From Chitinophagaceae bacterium (lineage in GTDB: Bacteria > Bacteroidota > Bacteroidia > Chitinophagales > Chitinophagaceae), in the NCBI GenBank assembly GCA_004299085.1, contig SCQV01000221.1, forward strand, positions 1 through 34,535: 34,535 bases of DNA, written 5' to 3'. Both the position numbers and the translations under genes were made by a program. The notes under the pieces are model-generated. The model was not told where the DNA came from. It saw only the letters and a list, made by a program, of their open reading frames with translations, and did not search any database. Positions 7,877 to 16,566 of the stretch are shown here, one piece after another; position 1 is the first letter of the stretch, and every line of letters begins with the position of its first letter.

Positions 7877-8592
7877 TGCGTGACTAATTTGGCGTTAGAT
7901 GGTATTTTAAATTCGAACATCGAATTATTAGCCTGGTTGTTTATTTTAAATTCAGAATATGCTGTTTTCGTAATAACTGAATCTTTTTTTTGATAGAGAA
8001 TCTCTGTAAAAGTTCTGGGAAAATCAATGCCACTAAGATTAATGTAATTATAATAATATACTTTCCGGATTACATTTTTACCTGCATTTTCATAATCCAT
8101 ATAAATGGGATTATTTCTTTCATGCACCAGCTTCACATAACGAATGGGATCTTTGTCGCTGATATGGGAAGCTTTCCAAAGTGTTATCTTCAGAGTTTTA
8201 TCAAACTTTGTTTCAATAACATGATACCCTGCCTGGCGCAATCCCATATCTTCTGTCTTTCCTGAAAGGAAATAATAAAAAGGAGTAATGTTGGAGCTAA
8301 GCAAATTATTCTGTAATTGAATGACTGTATTCTCCTGTGGATTATAAATACGCATTTCCCCTTTACTGTTTGTTACGACAATATAATTCTTAGGTGAAGA
8401 AAAATAGGAAATCATATCACCATTAGCCGAATAGTAAATATCTCCTTCCAGAGAAGCTTTGTAGCCATTTTCAGCTTGCCGTGTAAAAATATGGGCAGAA
8501 ATCTTTTGAATACCAGATTGAGCGTTTGATAATCCTGGTAAAATAACGATGAGTATTATCAAATTTACTAACAGATTAGTAAACTTCTTCAT
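7873..8592 (-). CDS. LolA-like exported protein, first gene of the yidD-like operon
   Basis: The 239-residue product has a signal peptide (MKKFTNLLVNLIILIVILPG, cleavage after SNAQ). The mature part reads as a beta-rich LolA/LolB-like fold: DIYYSANGDMISYFSSPKNY, then VTNSKGEMRIYNPQENTVIQ, and closing strands ending in FEFKIPSNAKLVTQ, the usual 'F.f.iP.gak' ending of LolA-type proteins. LolA proteins carry lipoproteins across the periplasm; this one is divergent and its cargo is unknown. It starts the four-gene operon, with a 4-nt overlap to the YidD-like gene. A TATTTTCG (one mismatch to the -7 consensus) lies at 8642-8649 on the minus strand without a matching -33 box. Confidence 0.7.
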   Translation of the reverse strand: MKKFTNLLVNLIILIVILPGLSNAQSGIQKISAHIFTRQAENGYKASLEGDIYYSANGDMISYFSSPKNYIVVTNSKGEMRIYNPQENTVIQLQNNLLSSNITPFYYFLSGKTEDMGLRQAGYHVIETKFDKTLKITLWKASHISDKDPIRYVKLVHERNNPIYMDYENAGKNVIRKVYYYNYINLSGIDFPRTFTEILYQKKDSVITKTAYSEFKINNQANNSMFEFKIPSNAKLVTQ

Positions 8593-8681
8593 ATTGGCCT
8601 CTGTTTATATTTAGCGTTTATTCATAAAGGGAAATGGGAAACGAAAATAGATATTTTTATAACATAAATCTTATTTCTCGA

Positions 8682-9860
8682 CTAAATCTTGTTTTTATAC
8701 TTCCTTGAAAATAAATTCAGGAAATAATATCCTGCGACTCCGGATATAACAGACCCCACTATAATTGCAATCTTAGAAATGACCTGCAATTCCTCTTCTT
8801 TATATGCCAGCGTAGCAATAAAGATAGACATGGTAAAACCAATACCTGCAATCATGCCCGCCCCTAATATTTGTTTCCAGTGTGTATCAGAAGGAAGAGA
8901 GGCGATTTTTAATTTTACAGAAAGGAAAGAAAAAATGCATATTCCGATTGGCTTTCCTAATACCAGTCCTAAAACAATGCCGAAAGTGATGGGAGAATGA
9001 ATAATATGCCCGAACGCTGAAGGGAAAACGATGGCTGTATTTGCTAAGGCAAACAAGGGCATGATAACAAAATTGACCACATGGTATAAAGCGTGTTCCA
9101 ACGAAGAAATTCGTGATAAAGGAATGCAAAAAGCCAATAACACGCCTGCGATCGTTGGATGAACCCCCGAATTCAGGAAACAATACCAAACGATGATTGC
9201 GGGAATAAAGTAAAATATCATCCTTTGAACTTTTAATAAGTTAAGTATCACAGGAATGATCATGATGCCAAGACCGAAAAATAAATAACCAAAATGCATA
9301 TCTGTGGCATAAAAAACGGCAATGACCACGATAGCGCCTAAATCATCAATGATAGCCAGGGCTGTTAAAAATATTTTGAGCTGAACGGGTACACGATTCC
9401 CCAATAATGAAATAATGCCAAGTGAAAAAGCAATATCCGTGGCCATGGGAATGCCCCAGCCATGATGAAAGGGTGTACTTCCGTTAAATGTGAAAAAGAT
9501 AAGTGCGGGAACAATCATTCCTCCTAATGCTGCCAATACCGGTAGCATGGATTTTTGAATGGATGCTAATTCGCCGATCATCAGTTCCCGTTTTATTTCC
9601 ATTCCCACCAGGAAAAAGAATACTGCCATCAGGCCATCATTGATCCAAGCCAGCAGATCATGAGGTAAATGCGGCCCTGTGGCAGAAAGGGATATATGCG
9701 CTGTCCAGAAGTGTGTATAACTTTCTCTGGCAAAATCAATATTAGACAGAGCCAGCGAAATGATCGTGCATGCGATAAGCACTATGCCGATAGCACGGCT
9801 GTCATTCAGAAAGTCTTTTAAAGGGCTGAATATACGGCGATGAATATATTTTGCAGGCAT
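8682..9860 (-). CDS. nhaA: Na+/H+ antiporter NhaA
   Basis: This 392-residue inner-membrane antiporter exports Na+ or Li+ in exchange for protons, giving salt and alkaline pH tolerance. Key acidic residues of the family are present: ATDIAFSLG (D142, equivalent to E. coli D133) and AIIDDLGAIVVI (D172/D173, equivalent to D163/D164). The N-terminal FFFLVGMEIKRELMIGEL motif is also present. The length matches the family. The ATG at 9860 is the natural start. A TATTTTTG element at 9865-9872 is so close to the start that it is unlikely to be the functional promoter. It stands alone between an envelope operon and an ABC permease on the same strand. Confidence 0.97.
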   Translation of the reverse strand: MPAKYIHRRIFSPLKDFLNDSRAIGIVLIACTIISLALSNIDFARESYTHFWTAHISLSATGPHLPHDLLAWINDGLMAVFFFLVGMEIKRELMIGELASIQKSMLPVLAALGGMIVPALIFFTFNGSTPFHHGWGIPMATDIAFSLGIISLLGNRVPVQLKIFLTALAIIDDLGAIVVIAVFYATDMHFGYLFFGLGIMIIPVILNLLKVQRMIFYFIPAIIVWYCFLNSGVHPTIAGVLLAFCIPLSRISSLEHALYHVVNFVIMPLFALANTAIVFPSAFGHIIHSPITFGIVLGLVLGKPIGICIFSFLSVKLKIASLPSDTHWKQILGAGMIAGIGFTMSIFIATLAYKEEELQVISKIAIIVGSVISGVAGYYFLNLFSRKYKNKI

Positions 9861-9949
9861 TCGGCAAAAATACGCGCAATTCTGACAAAATAATCCTCAC
9901 TGGAAATTTTGCATACGTCTTTTCTACGGGTGATTTTATATTTTTGTAG

Positions 9950-11164
9950 TCATACTTTTCCTTTCACATCCATCGCATCTCTTAATCCGTTGCCCAAAAG
10001 ATTAAATGCCAATACCATGATCATAATGGCAATGCCGGGTACGATGGCTAAAAACGGATTATGGGTGATGATAAATCCGTAATTTTCTTTTAGCATTAAT
10101 CCCCAGGAAGGAGTGGGAGGCTGTACCCCTACTCCTAAAAAGCTTAATCCCGCTTCGATAATAATAGCGGCAGCAAAATTATTGGCGGCAATAACAAGTA
10201 CCGGTCCTAAAATATTCGGGAGAATATGTTTTCCGATAATTCGTAAATGACTAAAGCCCATCGCATGCGCTGCTTCAATATATTGCATTTCACGCACACT
10301 CATCACCTGTCCGCGTATAATACGGGCCACGCTGACCCATAGTGTTAATCCCACCGCAATAAATATCTGCCAGAATCCTTTTCCTATGGCAATAGTCAGC
10401 GCAAATACCAACAGCAAAGAAGGAACTGACCATACTACGTTGATCAGCCACATCACGATATCATCTGTTTTTCCTCTGAAATATCCGGCAATAGATCCTA
10501 AGAATATTCCGATAACCAACGAAATAATAACCGCGACCAAACCCACGCTCAGACTGACTCTTACGCCCACAATAATCCTGCTCAGGATGTCCCTTCCAAA
10601 CCGGTCTGTTCCCAGCCAGTAAGTCTTTTGAAATATCTGATGATCACGGATTTGCTTTTCCAACTGAGCCACGCCGACTTTCTTCATTTCTCCGGATTCA
10701 TTTATATAAAAAAGAATACCGGCTTGTTTTTTAATAATCCTGTTGCCGGTAGGCAGTGGATACACAATATGCAGCATATCCATATATTCTGCCACCGAAG
10801 TATCTTCGTCCACATAATGGCGGTAATGCACGCTGTCGCCGGAAAATTTCCACCCGCTAATGGGGATGAAAGTATAAGCAGAAGGAGCGCCATGCAGCAA
10901 TCTTTCCCATAAAGAAACCTTGGTGATAGGAACTTCTTTATGAACCGCCAGCAATTCGACACGAAAACCAGGCCTTTTACCGCTGAGTTCCAGTGTCATT
11001 TCATTGGCGTCCGGTGTATGATCCGGAGAAACATAATAGGCAAAAATACCCAACAGCACAGCCAGCACAATAACGATCAGTCCGGCCATAGCGCCTTTGT
11101 TCTTTTTCAAACGCATCCATGCCAATTGCTTAAAAGAATATGATTTGTCCGCTTTTTTAGCCAT
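9950..11164 (-). CDS. OppC/DppC-type ABC transporter permease
   Basis: This is an inner-membrane permease of the peptide/nickel ABC transporter group. It has the N-terminal OppC_N segment (one membrane helix near LKKNKGAMAGLIVIVLAVLL), then a large periplasmic insertion of about 120-140 residues. The BPD-transporter domain contains the GTDRFGRDILSRII entry and the ATPase-coupling EAA loop EAAHAMGFSHLRIIGKHILP. The ORF can be extended to a TTG at 11197, but ATG at 11164 (MAKKADKSYSFKQLAW) is a better start and gives 404 residues, longer than typical OppC proteins (about 300) because of the insertion. No ATPase, partner permease or binding protein is adjacent, so the partners must be elsewhere. 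The substrate cannot be inferred. Confidence 0.9.
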   Translation of the reverse strand: MAKKADKSYSFKQLAWMRLKKNKGAMAGLIVIVLAVLLGIFAYYVSPDHTPDANEMTLELSGKRPGFRVELLAVHKEVPITKVSLWERLLHGAPSAYTFIPISGWKFSGDSVHYRHYVDEDTSVAEYMDMLHIVYPLPTGNRIIKKQAGILFYINESGEMKKVGVAQLEKQIRDHQIFQKTYWLGTDRFGRDILSRIIVGVRVSLSVGLVAVIISLVIGIFLGSIAGYFRGKTDDIVMWLINVVWSVPSLLLVFALTIAIGKGFWQIFIAVGLTLWVSVARIIRGQVMSVREMQYIEAAHAMGFSHLRIIGKHILPNILGPVLVIAANNFAAAIIIEAGLSFLGVGVQPPTPSWGLMLKENYGFIITHNPFLAIVPGIAIMIMVLAFNLLGNGLRDAMDVKGKV

Positions 11165-11409
11165 GTGAATGTTATGGGCGTAAAGATAATGATTCAATCT
11201 TTAGAAAAAGGTTGAAGACGGAAATTTATGGGAAGGCGGATTATTGATATTATGCAAAAATATATCTGGCCTTTACATGGATTTGCAGTGAAACAGAGGA
11301 CACGGTAGATATCGGAGATCATCAAACCTGTCTTTACAGGCAAGTCGGCGATCATTAAATGTGCATAGTTATCTTTGCATTTGAAAAAAGATAATTCTAT
11401 ATTCTTAAC

Positions 11410-12609
11410 ATGTACACCGTTCATTCAACCATACACCGATTTTCTGCCAATCTTATGTTTGACGGAAAACGTTTTGTCAATGATAAAACGCTAATAACCG
11501 ATAGTAAAGGTAAAATACTGGATTTAATTCCATCCGTGGATGCAGGCGAAGACGTCAGGTTTTTGGAAGGAATATTATGTCCTGGGTTTATAAATGCGCA
11601 TTGCCATCTGGAGCTTTCTCATCTGAAGGATAAAATTCCAATGCATACAGGCTTGATTGATTTTCTGATGACCGTGATGCAAAGCAGAAATGAAAATGAT
11701 CCGGAAGAAATAATTGCCTTTTCTCAAAAAGCCAACCGTGAAATGGCTGATAACGGAATTATGGCGGTGGGTGATATTTCCAATAATACCGGTAGCATTC
11801 CGGTCAAGAAGAACAGCGATTTGTATTATCATACATTTGTGGAAGCAACAGGTTTTCTGGATTTTAATGCAAGAGAGCGGTTTGCCTATATGAAAAGAAT
11901 TCATCAGGATTTCATGAATAACGGATTAACGGCATCTTTGGTCCCGCATGCGCCTTATTCCGTATCGCATTCTCTTTTTCAATTGATCAATGACGTAAGC
12001 CAAAAAGACATTATTAGCATTCACAACCAGGAATGTGAAGAAGAAAATACCATGTATGAAACAGGTAAAAGCAATTTTAAAAGATTGTATGACAACTTAG
12101 GCATGGATATCAGCGGATTCCGGCACACCGGTAAATCTTCCTTAAAAAGCTGGTTCCCTTATTTTAATATGCAGCATCCGATCATTTTAGTTCATAATAC
12201 ATTTACAGATGAAAGTGACATTGCATTTGTGAACGAATCGGGGCACAGCGCATTTTGGTGTCTCTGTCCAAATGCCAATGCCTATATTGAAAACCGGATG
12301 CCTCCGGTGGAATGGTTATTGAAACGAGGCGCTAAAATAGTATTGGGGACTGATAGTCTCGCATCTAATCATCAACTTTCCATATTGGAAGAGATAAAGA
12401 CATTGCTGAAACATTTTCCGGATATCCCGTTGGAAAAAATGCTATCTTGGGCAACGCTAAATGGTGCTCAGGCACTACAATGTGAGGATAAATACGGCAG
12501 CTTTGAAAAGGGGAGGACACCGGGAATTATACATATCTTTCCTTCAGGGAAAAATGCCGGCGGGGAAATAAAATTATCGGAGACAGCGAAAGTAGAAAGG
12601 TTAAAATGA
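11410..12609 (+). CDS. Metal-dependent amidohydrolase (ATZ/TRZ-type deaminase family)
   Basis: This 399-residue enzyme of the amidohydrolase superfamily has the metal and catalytic set in order: NAHCHLELSH (H64, H66), VPHAPYSVS (H180), SIHNQECEEEN (H205 and acidic partners), VHNTF (H262) and LGTDSLASN (D315). This layout is that of cyclic amidine deaminases such as MTA/SAH, guanine or aminofutalosine deaminases. The HCHLELSHL opening is reminiscent of aminodeoxyfutalosine deaminase-like proteins, but no other menaquinone gene is present, so the substrate is undetermined. A TATCTTTG element (11370-11377) gives a plausible -7 box 32 nt before the ATG, without a clear -33. It is divergent from the permease gene. 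Confidence 0.85.
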   Translation: MYTVHSTIHRFSANLMFDGKRFVNDKTLITDSKGKILDLIPSVDAGEDVRFLEGILCPGFINAHCHLELSHLKDKIPMHTGLIDFLMTVMQSRNENDPEEIIAFSQKANREMADNGIMAVGDISNNTGSIPVKKNSDLYYHTFVEATGFLDFNARERFAYMKRIHQDFMNNGLTASLVPHAPYSVSHSLFQLINDVSQKDIISIHNQECEEENTMYETGKSNFKRLYDNLGMDISGFRHTGKSSLKSWFPYFNMQHPIILVHNTFTDESDIAFVNESGHSAFWCLCPNANAYIENRMPPVEWLLKRGAKIVLGTDSLASNHQLSILEEIKTLLKHFPDIPLEKMLSWATLNGAQALQCEDKYGSFEKGRTPGIIHIFPSGKNAGGEIKLSETAKVERLK

Positions 12610-12696
12610 TTTTCCTGTGCGAATGATATGGCCTCATTTTCTGATTCAAAGATGAGCAATTTTATTATCTTTGTTTAACAACATAGTACTCTTTAC

Positions 12697-13959
12697 ATGA
12701 GTCAGGCACAACTTATTTTATTGATAATCCTCCTTTTGCTGGCAGGTTTTTTCGCCGGAATTACCGTGGCTTTTATACGCATTAATAAGCTGAAAATAGA
12801 AATACAGAAAAAGCAGGGAAAAATGTCGGGCCGTATCTTATCCCGGTTTGGAGAGCAGCCGGGCCGGTTTATAACCACCAGCGTAGCCGGCTTTACCATA
12901 GTGATGGTCATATTTGGAATTTTGGCGGCGGAGATTATTAAAAACTTATGGAAGATTTCTGTCCTGAATGAAATTCCCTCCGCGTATCTCCAGATGCTGG
13001 CTGGCATCATAGTATCCACGCTTATTATGTTGCTGTTCGGATTGTTGATTCCGCGCAGCTTGTTCCGAGCCAAAGCAGATCGGCTGCTCGTGATATTGGC
13101 GTTACCTATATCCTTTTTTAGTCAAATATTGCAACCGGTCAATAATGTGATGTCGGGTATTTCCCGCTGGATATTGAAATACTTATTTAACGTAAGAATT
13201 ACTTCTGACAGCCGGAACTTTCAGATAAATGATCCTGAAAATTTCATCATTCAATCGGAAACAGGAGAAGCCGGGCATCAGCATCTGAATACAGCATTAT
13301 TTGAAAATGCGCTAAGTCTTCCCCAGATAAAAGTAAGGGGCTGCATGATTCCCAGAAAAGAGGTGGAATCGCTGGAAGTAAATACCGGCGTTCAGGAAGC
13401 GACCAATAAATTTATTCAAACCAATCTTTCAAAGCTGATTATATATGAAGATAATATAGATAACATATTAGGATATATTCATCAGTTAGATTTGTTTAAG
13501 GAGCCTCATGACATTCACTCCATTATTTATCCCATTCTTGCCATACCGGAAACCATGAGTGCTATTGATTTGTTGAGCCGTTTTACGAAAGAGAATAAGA
13601 GCATAGCCTGGGTGGTGGATGAGTTTGGTGGTACGGCCGGTATTGTTACTATGGAAGATGTCCTGGAAGAAATCTTTGGCGATATCAGAGATGAACATGA
13701 TATAGAAGAATTTGTGGAGAAGCAGATTGCCGAAAAAGAATATATTTTCTCCGGCAGGTTAGAGATAGATTATCTGAACGAAAAATACGGCTTCAATTTC
13801 CCGCCTACCGAGAGCGAAACACTTTCCGGCTTTATTATCTCACATTATGAAGCCATACCCCGCGAGCGGACCCGCATTATTATTGACGACTTTGAGTTTG
13901 ACGTCCTGGATGTCACCGAGACAAGGATTGAGATGGTGAAAATGAGGATTTTGAGGTAA
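12697..13959 (+). CDS. Hemolysin C/CorC-type DUF21-CBS protein
   Basis: The 420-residue membrane protein has the standard three-part architecture: an N-terminal DUF21 (CNNM) domain with about four helices (1-165), a CBS pair (about 205-330) containing VRGCMIPRKEVESLEV and AWVVDEFGGTAGIVTMEDVL, and a C-terminal CorC_HlyC transporter-associated domain (about 340-418) containing SGRLEIDYLNEKYG. Such proteins are linked to Mg2+/Co2+ homeostasis. A related protein, GldE, serves gliding motility in this phylum, but no gld genes are nearby, so that role is not supported. A TATCTTTG element (12666-12673) lies 23 nt before the ATG. It follows the amidohydrolase by 87 nt and may have its own promoter. 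Confidence 0.92.
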   Translation: MSQAQLILLIILLLLAGFFAGITVAFIRINKLKIEIQKKQGKMSGRILSRFGEQPGRFITTSVAGFTIVMVIFGILAAEIIKNLWKISVLNEIPSAYLQMLAGIIVSTLIMLLFGLLIPRSLFRAKADRLLVILALPISFFSQILQPVNNVMSGISRWILKYLFNVRITSDSRNFQINDPENFIIQSETGEAGHQHLNTALFENALSLPQIKVRGCMIPRKEVESLEVNTGVQEATNKFIQTNLSKLIIYEDNIDNILGYIHQLDLFKEPHDIHSIIYPILAIPETMSAIDLLSRFTKENKSIAWVVDEFGGTAGIVTMEDVLEEIFGDIRDEHDIEEFVEKQIAEKEYIFSGRLEIDYLNEKYGFNFPPTESETLSGFIISHYEAIPRERTRIIIDDFEFDVLDVTETRIEMVKMRILR

Positions 13960-14076
13960 TTCGATAATTATAGTTAACCCCTCGTTAATGGCATGAATTT
14001 TGGCAAAATGTGGCATTGGATTTGAATTAACTAATCTAATCTAATGTTAAAAAAATAAAAAATAAAAATTTAAAAC

Positions 14077-14535
14077 ATGAAAAAGATCACATCACTTCTC
14101 CTGGCCCTGAGCATGATCATCGCTTTCGGCGCAACGCAGGCACAGAGCAAAAAAAGCCATGTAAAAAAGGCTAAGACTGAGATGACTCAGAAAAAAGATC
14201 AAGTTAAAAAAGAAGCGAAAAAAGAATCAAAGAAGGCTTCTGAAAAAGTAGCTAAGACAGAAAAGAAAACATCTGAAAAAGCAGCTAAAGCAGAAAAGCA
14301 CGGCAAAGAGATGAAAGCTGAAGCAAAAAAAGACGCCTCTACTGCAGAAGCCAAAGCTTCAGACAAAGCTGAAAGAGTAAGCAAAAAAGCTAAAAATGCT
14401 ACCGAAGCAGGTCAGGTGGATAACAGCACCAAGGGCCCACACGGTGAAAAAGTTTACACCGGACCGAGAGGTGGTAAGTACTTCATCAATAAAAACGGCA
14501 AAAAGGAATACCTCAGCAGCCTGAAAAAACACTAA
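14077..14535 (+). CDS. Secreted lysine-rich protein with C-terminal GPRGGKY module
   Basis: The 152-residue product has a signal peptide (MKKITSLLLALSMIIAFGAT, cleavage after QAQS). A low-complexity Lys/Ala/Glu region (about 27-115) of histone H1/LEA-like helical character follows, with repeats such as KAEKHGKEMKAEAKKD. The C-terminal module (about 128-148) reads VYTGPRGGKYFINKNGKKEY, which matches the small 'PBCV-specific basic adaptor' type motif found at the ends of varied proteins. The function is unknown; the strong positive charge suggests binding of nucleic acid or polyanionic surface polymers. The leader is A-rich just before the ATG, as is common for well-expressed genes of this phylum. 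Confidence 0.8.
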   Translation: MKKITSLLLALSMIIAFGATQAQSKKSHVKKAKTEMTQKKDQVKKEAKKESKKASEKVAKTEKKTSEKAAKAEKHGKEMKAEAKKDASTAEAKASDKAERVSKKAKNATEAGQVDNSTKGPHGEKVYTGPRGGKYFINKNGKKEYLSSLKKH

Positions 14536-14706
14536 GGTACTTTCCCTCAATGTAGGATTTTTTGATTTTTTAATTAAAATCCTTATCTTGTGCCCTGATT
14601 GAAGCCAGTGTAACATTTTGCAGGAATGCTTGCCAAGGTGAAATGATGAAACTGGTTTTATAAAGTAAGGTTAAATTTTTTGGGGTTAACAAACAATGGA
14701 TGAAAG

Positions 14707-14731
14707 GCCTGCCTGATTTTTGAGGGCAGGC
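14707..14731. terminator. GC-rich stem-loop downstream of the NadR-like gene
   Basis: GCCTGCC (14707-14713) and GGCAGGC (14725-14731) form a perfect 7-bp stem with an 11-nt loop. It is placed just past the end of the minus-strand NadR-like gene and about 170 nt past the plus-strand lysine-rich gene, so it may end both transcripts. Neither side has a strong T run. The rest of 14536-14752 shows no gene. Confidence 0.45.
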
Positions 14732-14752
14732 TATTTCATTATAAGCAGTTTC

Positions 14753-15289
14753 TCAGGCCGTTTTTATACAGCGGTCAATGGCAATGATACTCTGACTCAT
14801 ACGTGTTTCGTGGCTGCCCCGGACGTCTGCCCATGGTACTCCGGAATGAATCACAATATCCCTGTAAATCCGGTAAAAATATTCACGCATGGCAGGTTCA
14901 GGGTGCTCGCGTTGGGGATCAGGCTGCCAGGGAATGTCAATGTAGGTTAACAGATAAAGATCATATTTCCTTTGGGAAATTTGTTGTAGTGTCCATAAAT
15001 CACAATGATCATATTTATGTTCACTCCAGACTTTTAACACGTAAAGATCTGTATCGCAGAAAAATAAATTATTTTTCGCTTCTATCAGGTTTTTTTCTTC
15101 CAGAACAACTTGCTTTTTGGCAATTTCGGGTAAATCTTCTTCCACATATTCCCTTTGTAAGTTCTCAATATATTCTCTCGCGTATTCCGGTGTAAAAGAA
15201 GTATGATAGTATTGTGCAAGTTGTTCCGTCAAAGTACTTTTACCGGTAGATTCCGGTCCTATTATAACTATTTTCTTGGGTGATATCAT
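14753..15289 (-). CDS. NadR-like ATPase / nicotinamide riboside kinase-type protein
   Basis: The 178-residue P-loop protein has Walker A GPESTGKST at residues 11-19 and the family phrases TPEYAREYIE, CDTDLYVLKVW and DIPWQPDPQREHPE, matching the kinase domain of NadR and stand-alone homologues annotated as AAA ATPases. In NadR this domain phosphorylates nicotinamide riboside to NMN for NAD salvage. The adenylyltransferase and DNA-binding domains of enterobacterial NadR are absent. It is co-directional with the glycosyltransferase upstream, 27 nt apart, probably one transcript. The substrate is inferred from family membership only. Confidence 0.85.
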   Translation of the reverse strand: MISPKKIVIIGPESTGKSTLTEQLAQYYHTSFTPEYAREYIENLQREYVEEDLPEIAKKQVVLEEKNLIEAKNNLFFCDTDLYVLKVWSEHKYDHCDLWTLQQISQRKYDLYLLTYIDIPWQPDPQREHPEPAMREYFYRIYRDIVIHSGVPWADVRGSHETRMSQSIIAIDRCIKTA

Positions 15290-15316
15290 TGATAATAATT
15301 AAAATTCGATCCGGAT

Positions 15317-16411
15317 TTATAATTGATCTATAAAACCCTTAAGCACATCATGATATTCTTCCATAGATACTTCCGGAAGACAAAATTTGAAATGATCGGC
15401 CTCCTGAAGCGCTTCTGATAATCTGAATCCTTGTTGTTTTATAGTTAAAAAATATTTTTTTTTCATTAAGTAGTTGCCTAAATATTCCTGTTCTGTTTGT
15501 CCTGGCGTTGGAACAAGAATAGCCTTTTTCCGCAACTTGATCAAATCCATTACAGTAGTATATCCCGACCGACTGATGATTAATTCACTTTGTAAAAAAA
15601 CTTTATTTAATTCCTTGCTGTCCAAATGATTTACATGACGAATATTTTCAGTGATCTGGTGATCGAAAGGAGATTCAGGTTTTCCGCCGACAATAATAGC
15701 TTTTATTGCAGGCTGCCTGATTTGGTCAAGGATCATTTTCTCAAAAATGCTCCTTTGTGGTTCTGGCCCGGAAATCAAAACGAGCAGATCATATTTTAAT
15801 GGCTCGCCGGAGTGAAATTCAAACCGGGATAACGCCCCTAAGTATTGTAACTCCATAGCGGGTAATACTTCAGGATGAGAAAGGTCTCCCGCTAAGTTTT
15901 CACTTCCGTCAAAATCAACTACCCAGCAGGCATTAAATTTTTGAAGAAAATAATAATTCAGCTTTTGTAAATTTTTTTCAATTAAATCGGAGAAAGGAGA
16001 TTTCAGATGCAACTGATGGGTCATAATCACAGAAGGGATCTCCGGATAATGCAATCCGAAACGGTTATCTGAGATCACGGCGTCAACTTGATAATCAAGG
16101 ACTATTTGCTTCAGCCATTCTTTTTCTCTTCTTATAACCCTGCCGATCCTGGGAAGCTGTCTCGCTATTTTTAAAGCGTAGCCTTTATTCCCATGATTGT
16201 ATTTAATCCTGTAACCCTGCAGCGGCAAAATGAGAATATCGGGAAACTCCTGATGCAGCAAAGCCGCCTGTTGTCCTTCGGCACCGATCAGTACGTGGCA
16301 TCCTAAATGGCATAATTCGCTGATAAGTGGAATACATCGCGTCGCATGACCTAATCCCCAATCAAGAGGCGCAACAAGAATTGTCTTTTCTTTTGAATCA
16401 ATACTGGGCAA
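15317..16411 (-). CDS. MurG-like (GT-B, family 28 type) glycosyltransferase
   Basis: The 364-residue product opens with TILVAPLDWGLGHATRCIPL, the glycine-rich loop typical of GT-B enzymes acting on lipid-linked acceptors. Its C-terminal half contains ISRSGYTTVMDLIKLRKKAI and VPTPGQTEQEYLGNYL, the sugar-nucleotide site of the MurG/MGDG-synthase type. It probably transfers a sugar from a nucleotide donor onto a lipid or envelope precursor on the cytoplasmic face. No ATG is available at the N-terminus; the start used is the TTG at 16411, which places the glycine-rich loop at the expected distance. The upstream 155 nt (16412-16566) hold no gene. Confidence 0.85.
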   Translation of the reverse strand: MPSIDSKEKTILVAPLDWGLGHATRCIPLISELCHLGCHVLIGAEGQQAALLHQEFPDILILPLQGYRIKYNHGNKGYALKIARQLPRIGRVIRREKEWLKQIVLDYQVDAVISDNRFGLHYPEIPSVIMTHQLHLKSPFSDLIEKNLQKLNYYFLQKFNACWVVDFDGSENLAGDLSHPEVLPAMELQYLGALSRFEFHSGEPLKYDLLVLISGPEPQRSIFEKMILDQIRQPAIKAIIVGGKPESPFDHQITENIRHVNHLDSKELNKVFLQSELIISRSGYTTVMDLIKLRKKAILVPTPGQTEQEYLGNYLMKKKYFLTIKQQGFRLSEALQEADHFKFCLPEVSMEEYHDVLKGFIDQL

Positions 16412-16566
16412 AAAGGTAAATTTGAACGAAAATAATATAAATTATTTATCGGTCACTACAAAAATTCGAAAAGCTATAAAGAGATTCTGTTTGCAAAGCC
16501 GTATTCAATGAATGGTGACCATACTTTACAAAAACCGTCATCTTTTGTTAACTATGCTTAACAACT

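Noticed and set aside
9865-9872. TATTTTTG just upstream of nhaA as its -7 promoter box
   Set aside because: It lies 5 nt from the start codon, so transcription would begin at or inside the coding region, and no TTTG is found at the proper distance (the nearest is 13 nt away).
12697-13959. DUF21-CBS protein as the gliding motility protein GldE
   Set aside because: No gld or neighbouring gliding genes occur in the window and the family has several non-gliding members.
14030-14050. CTAAT triple repeat flanked by TTAAC/GTTAA upstream of the lysine-rich gene as an operator
   Set aside because: Arms are only 5 bp in very AT-rich sequence, which is expected by chance.
14562-14585. AGGATTTT/AAAATCCT hairpin after the lysine-rich gene as an intrinsic terminator
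   Set aside because: All-AT-rich stem with a long loop and no trailing T tract; a stronger hairpin exists at 14707-14731.
16512-16522. ATGGTGACCAT palindrome between the RND pump and the glycosyltransferase
   Set aside because: It is only 11 nt, does not extend, and is not placed near a recognisable promoter.
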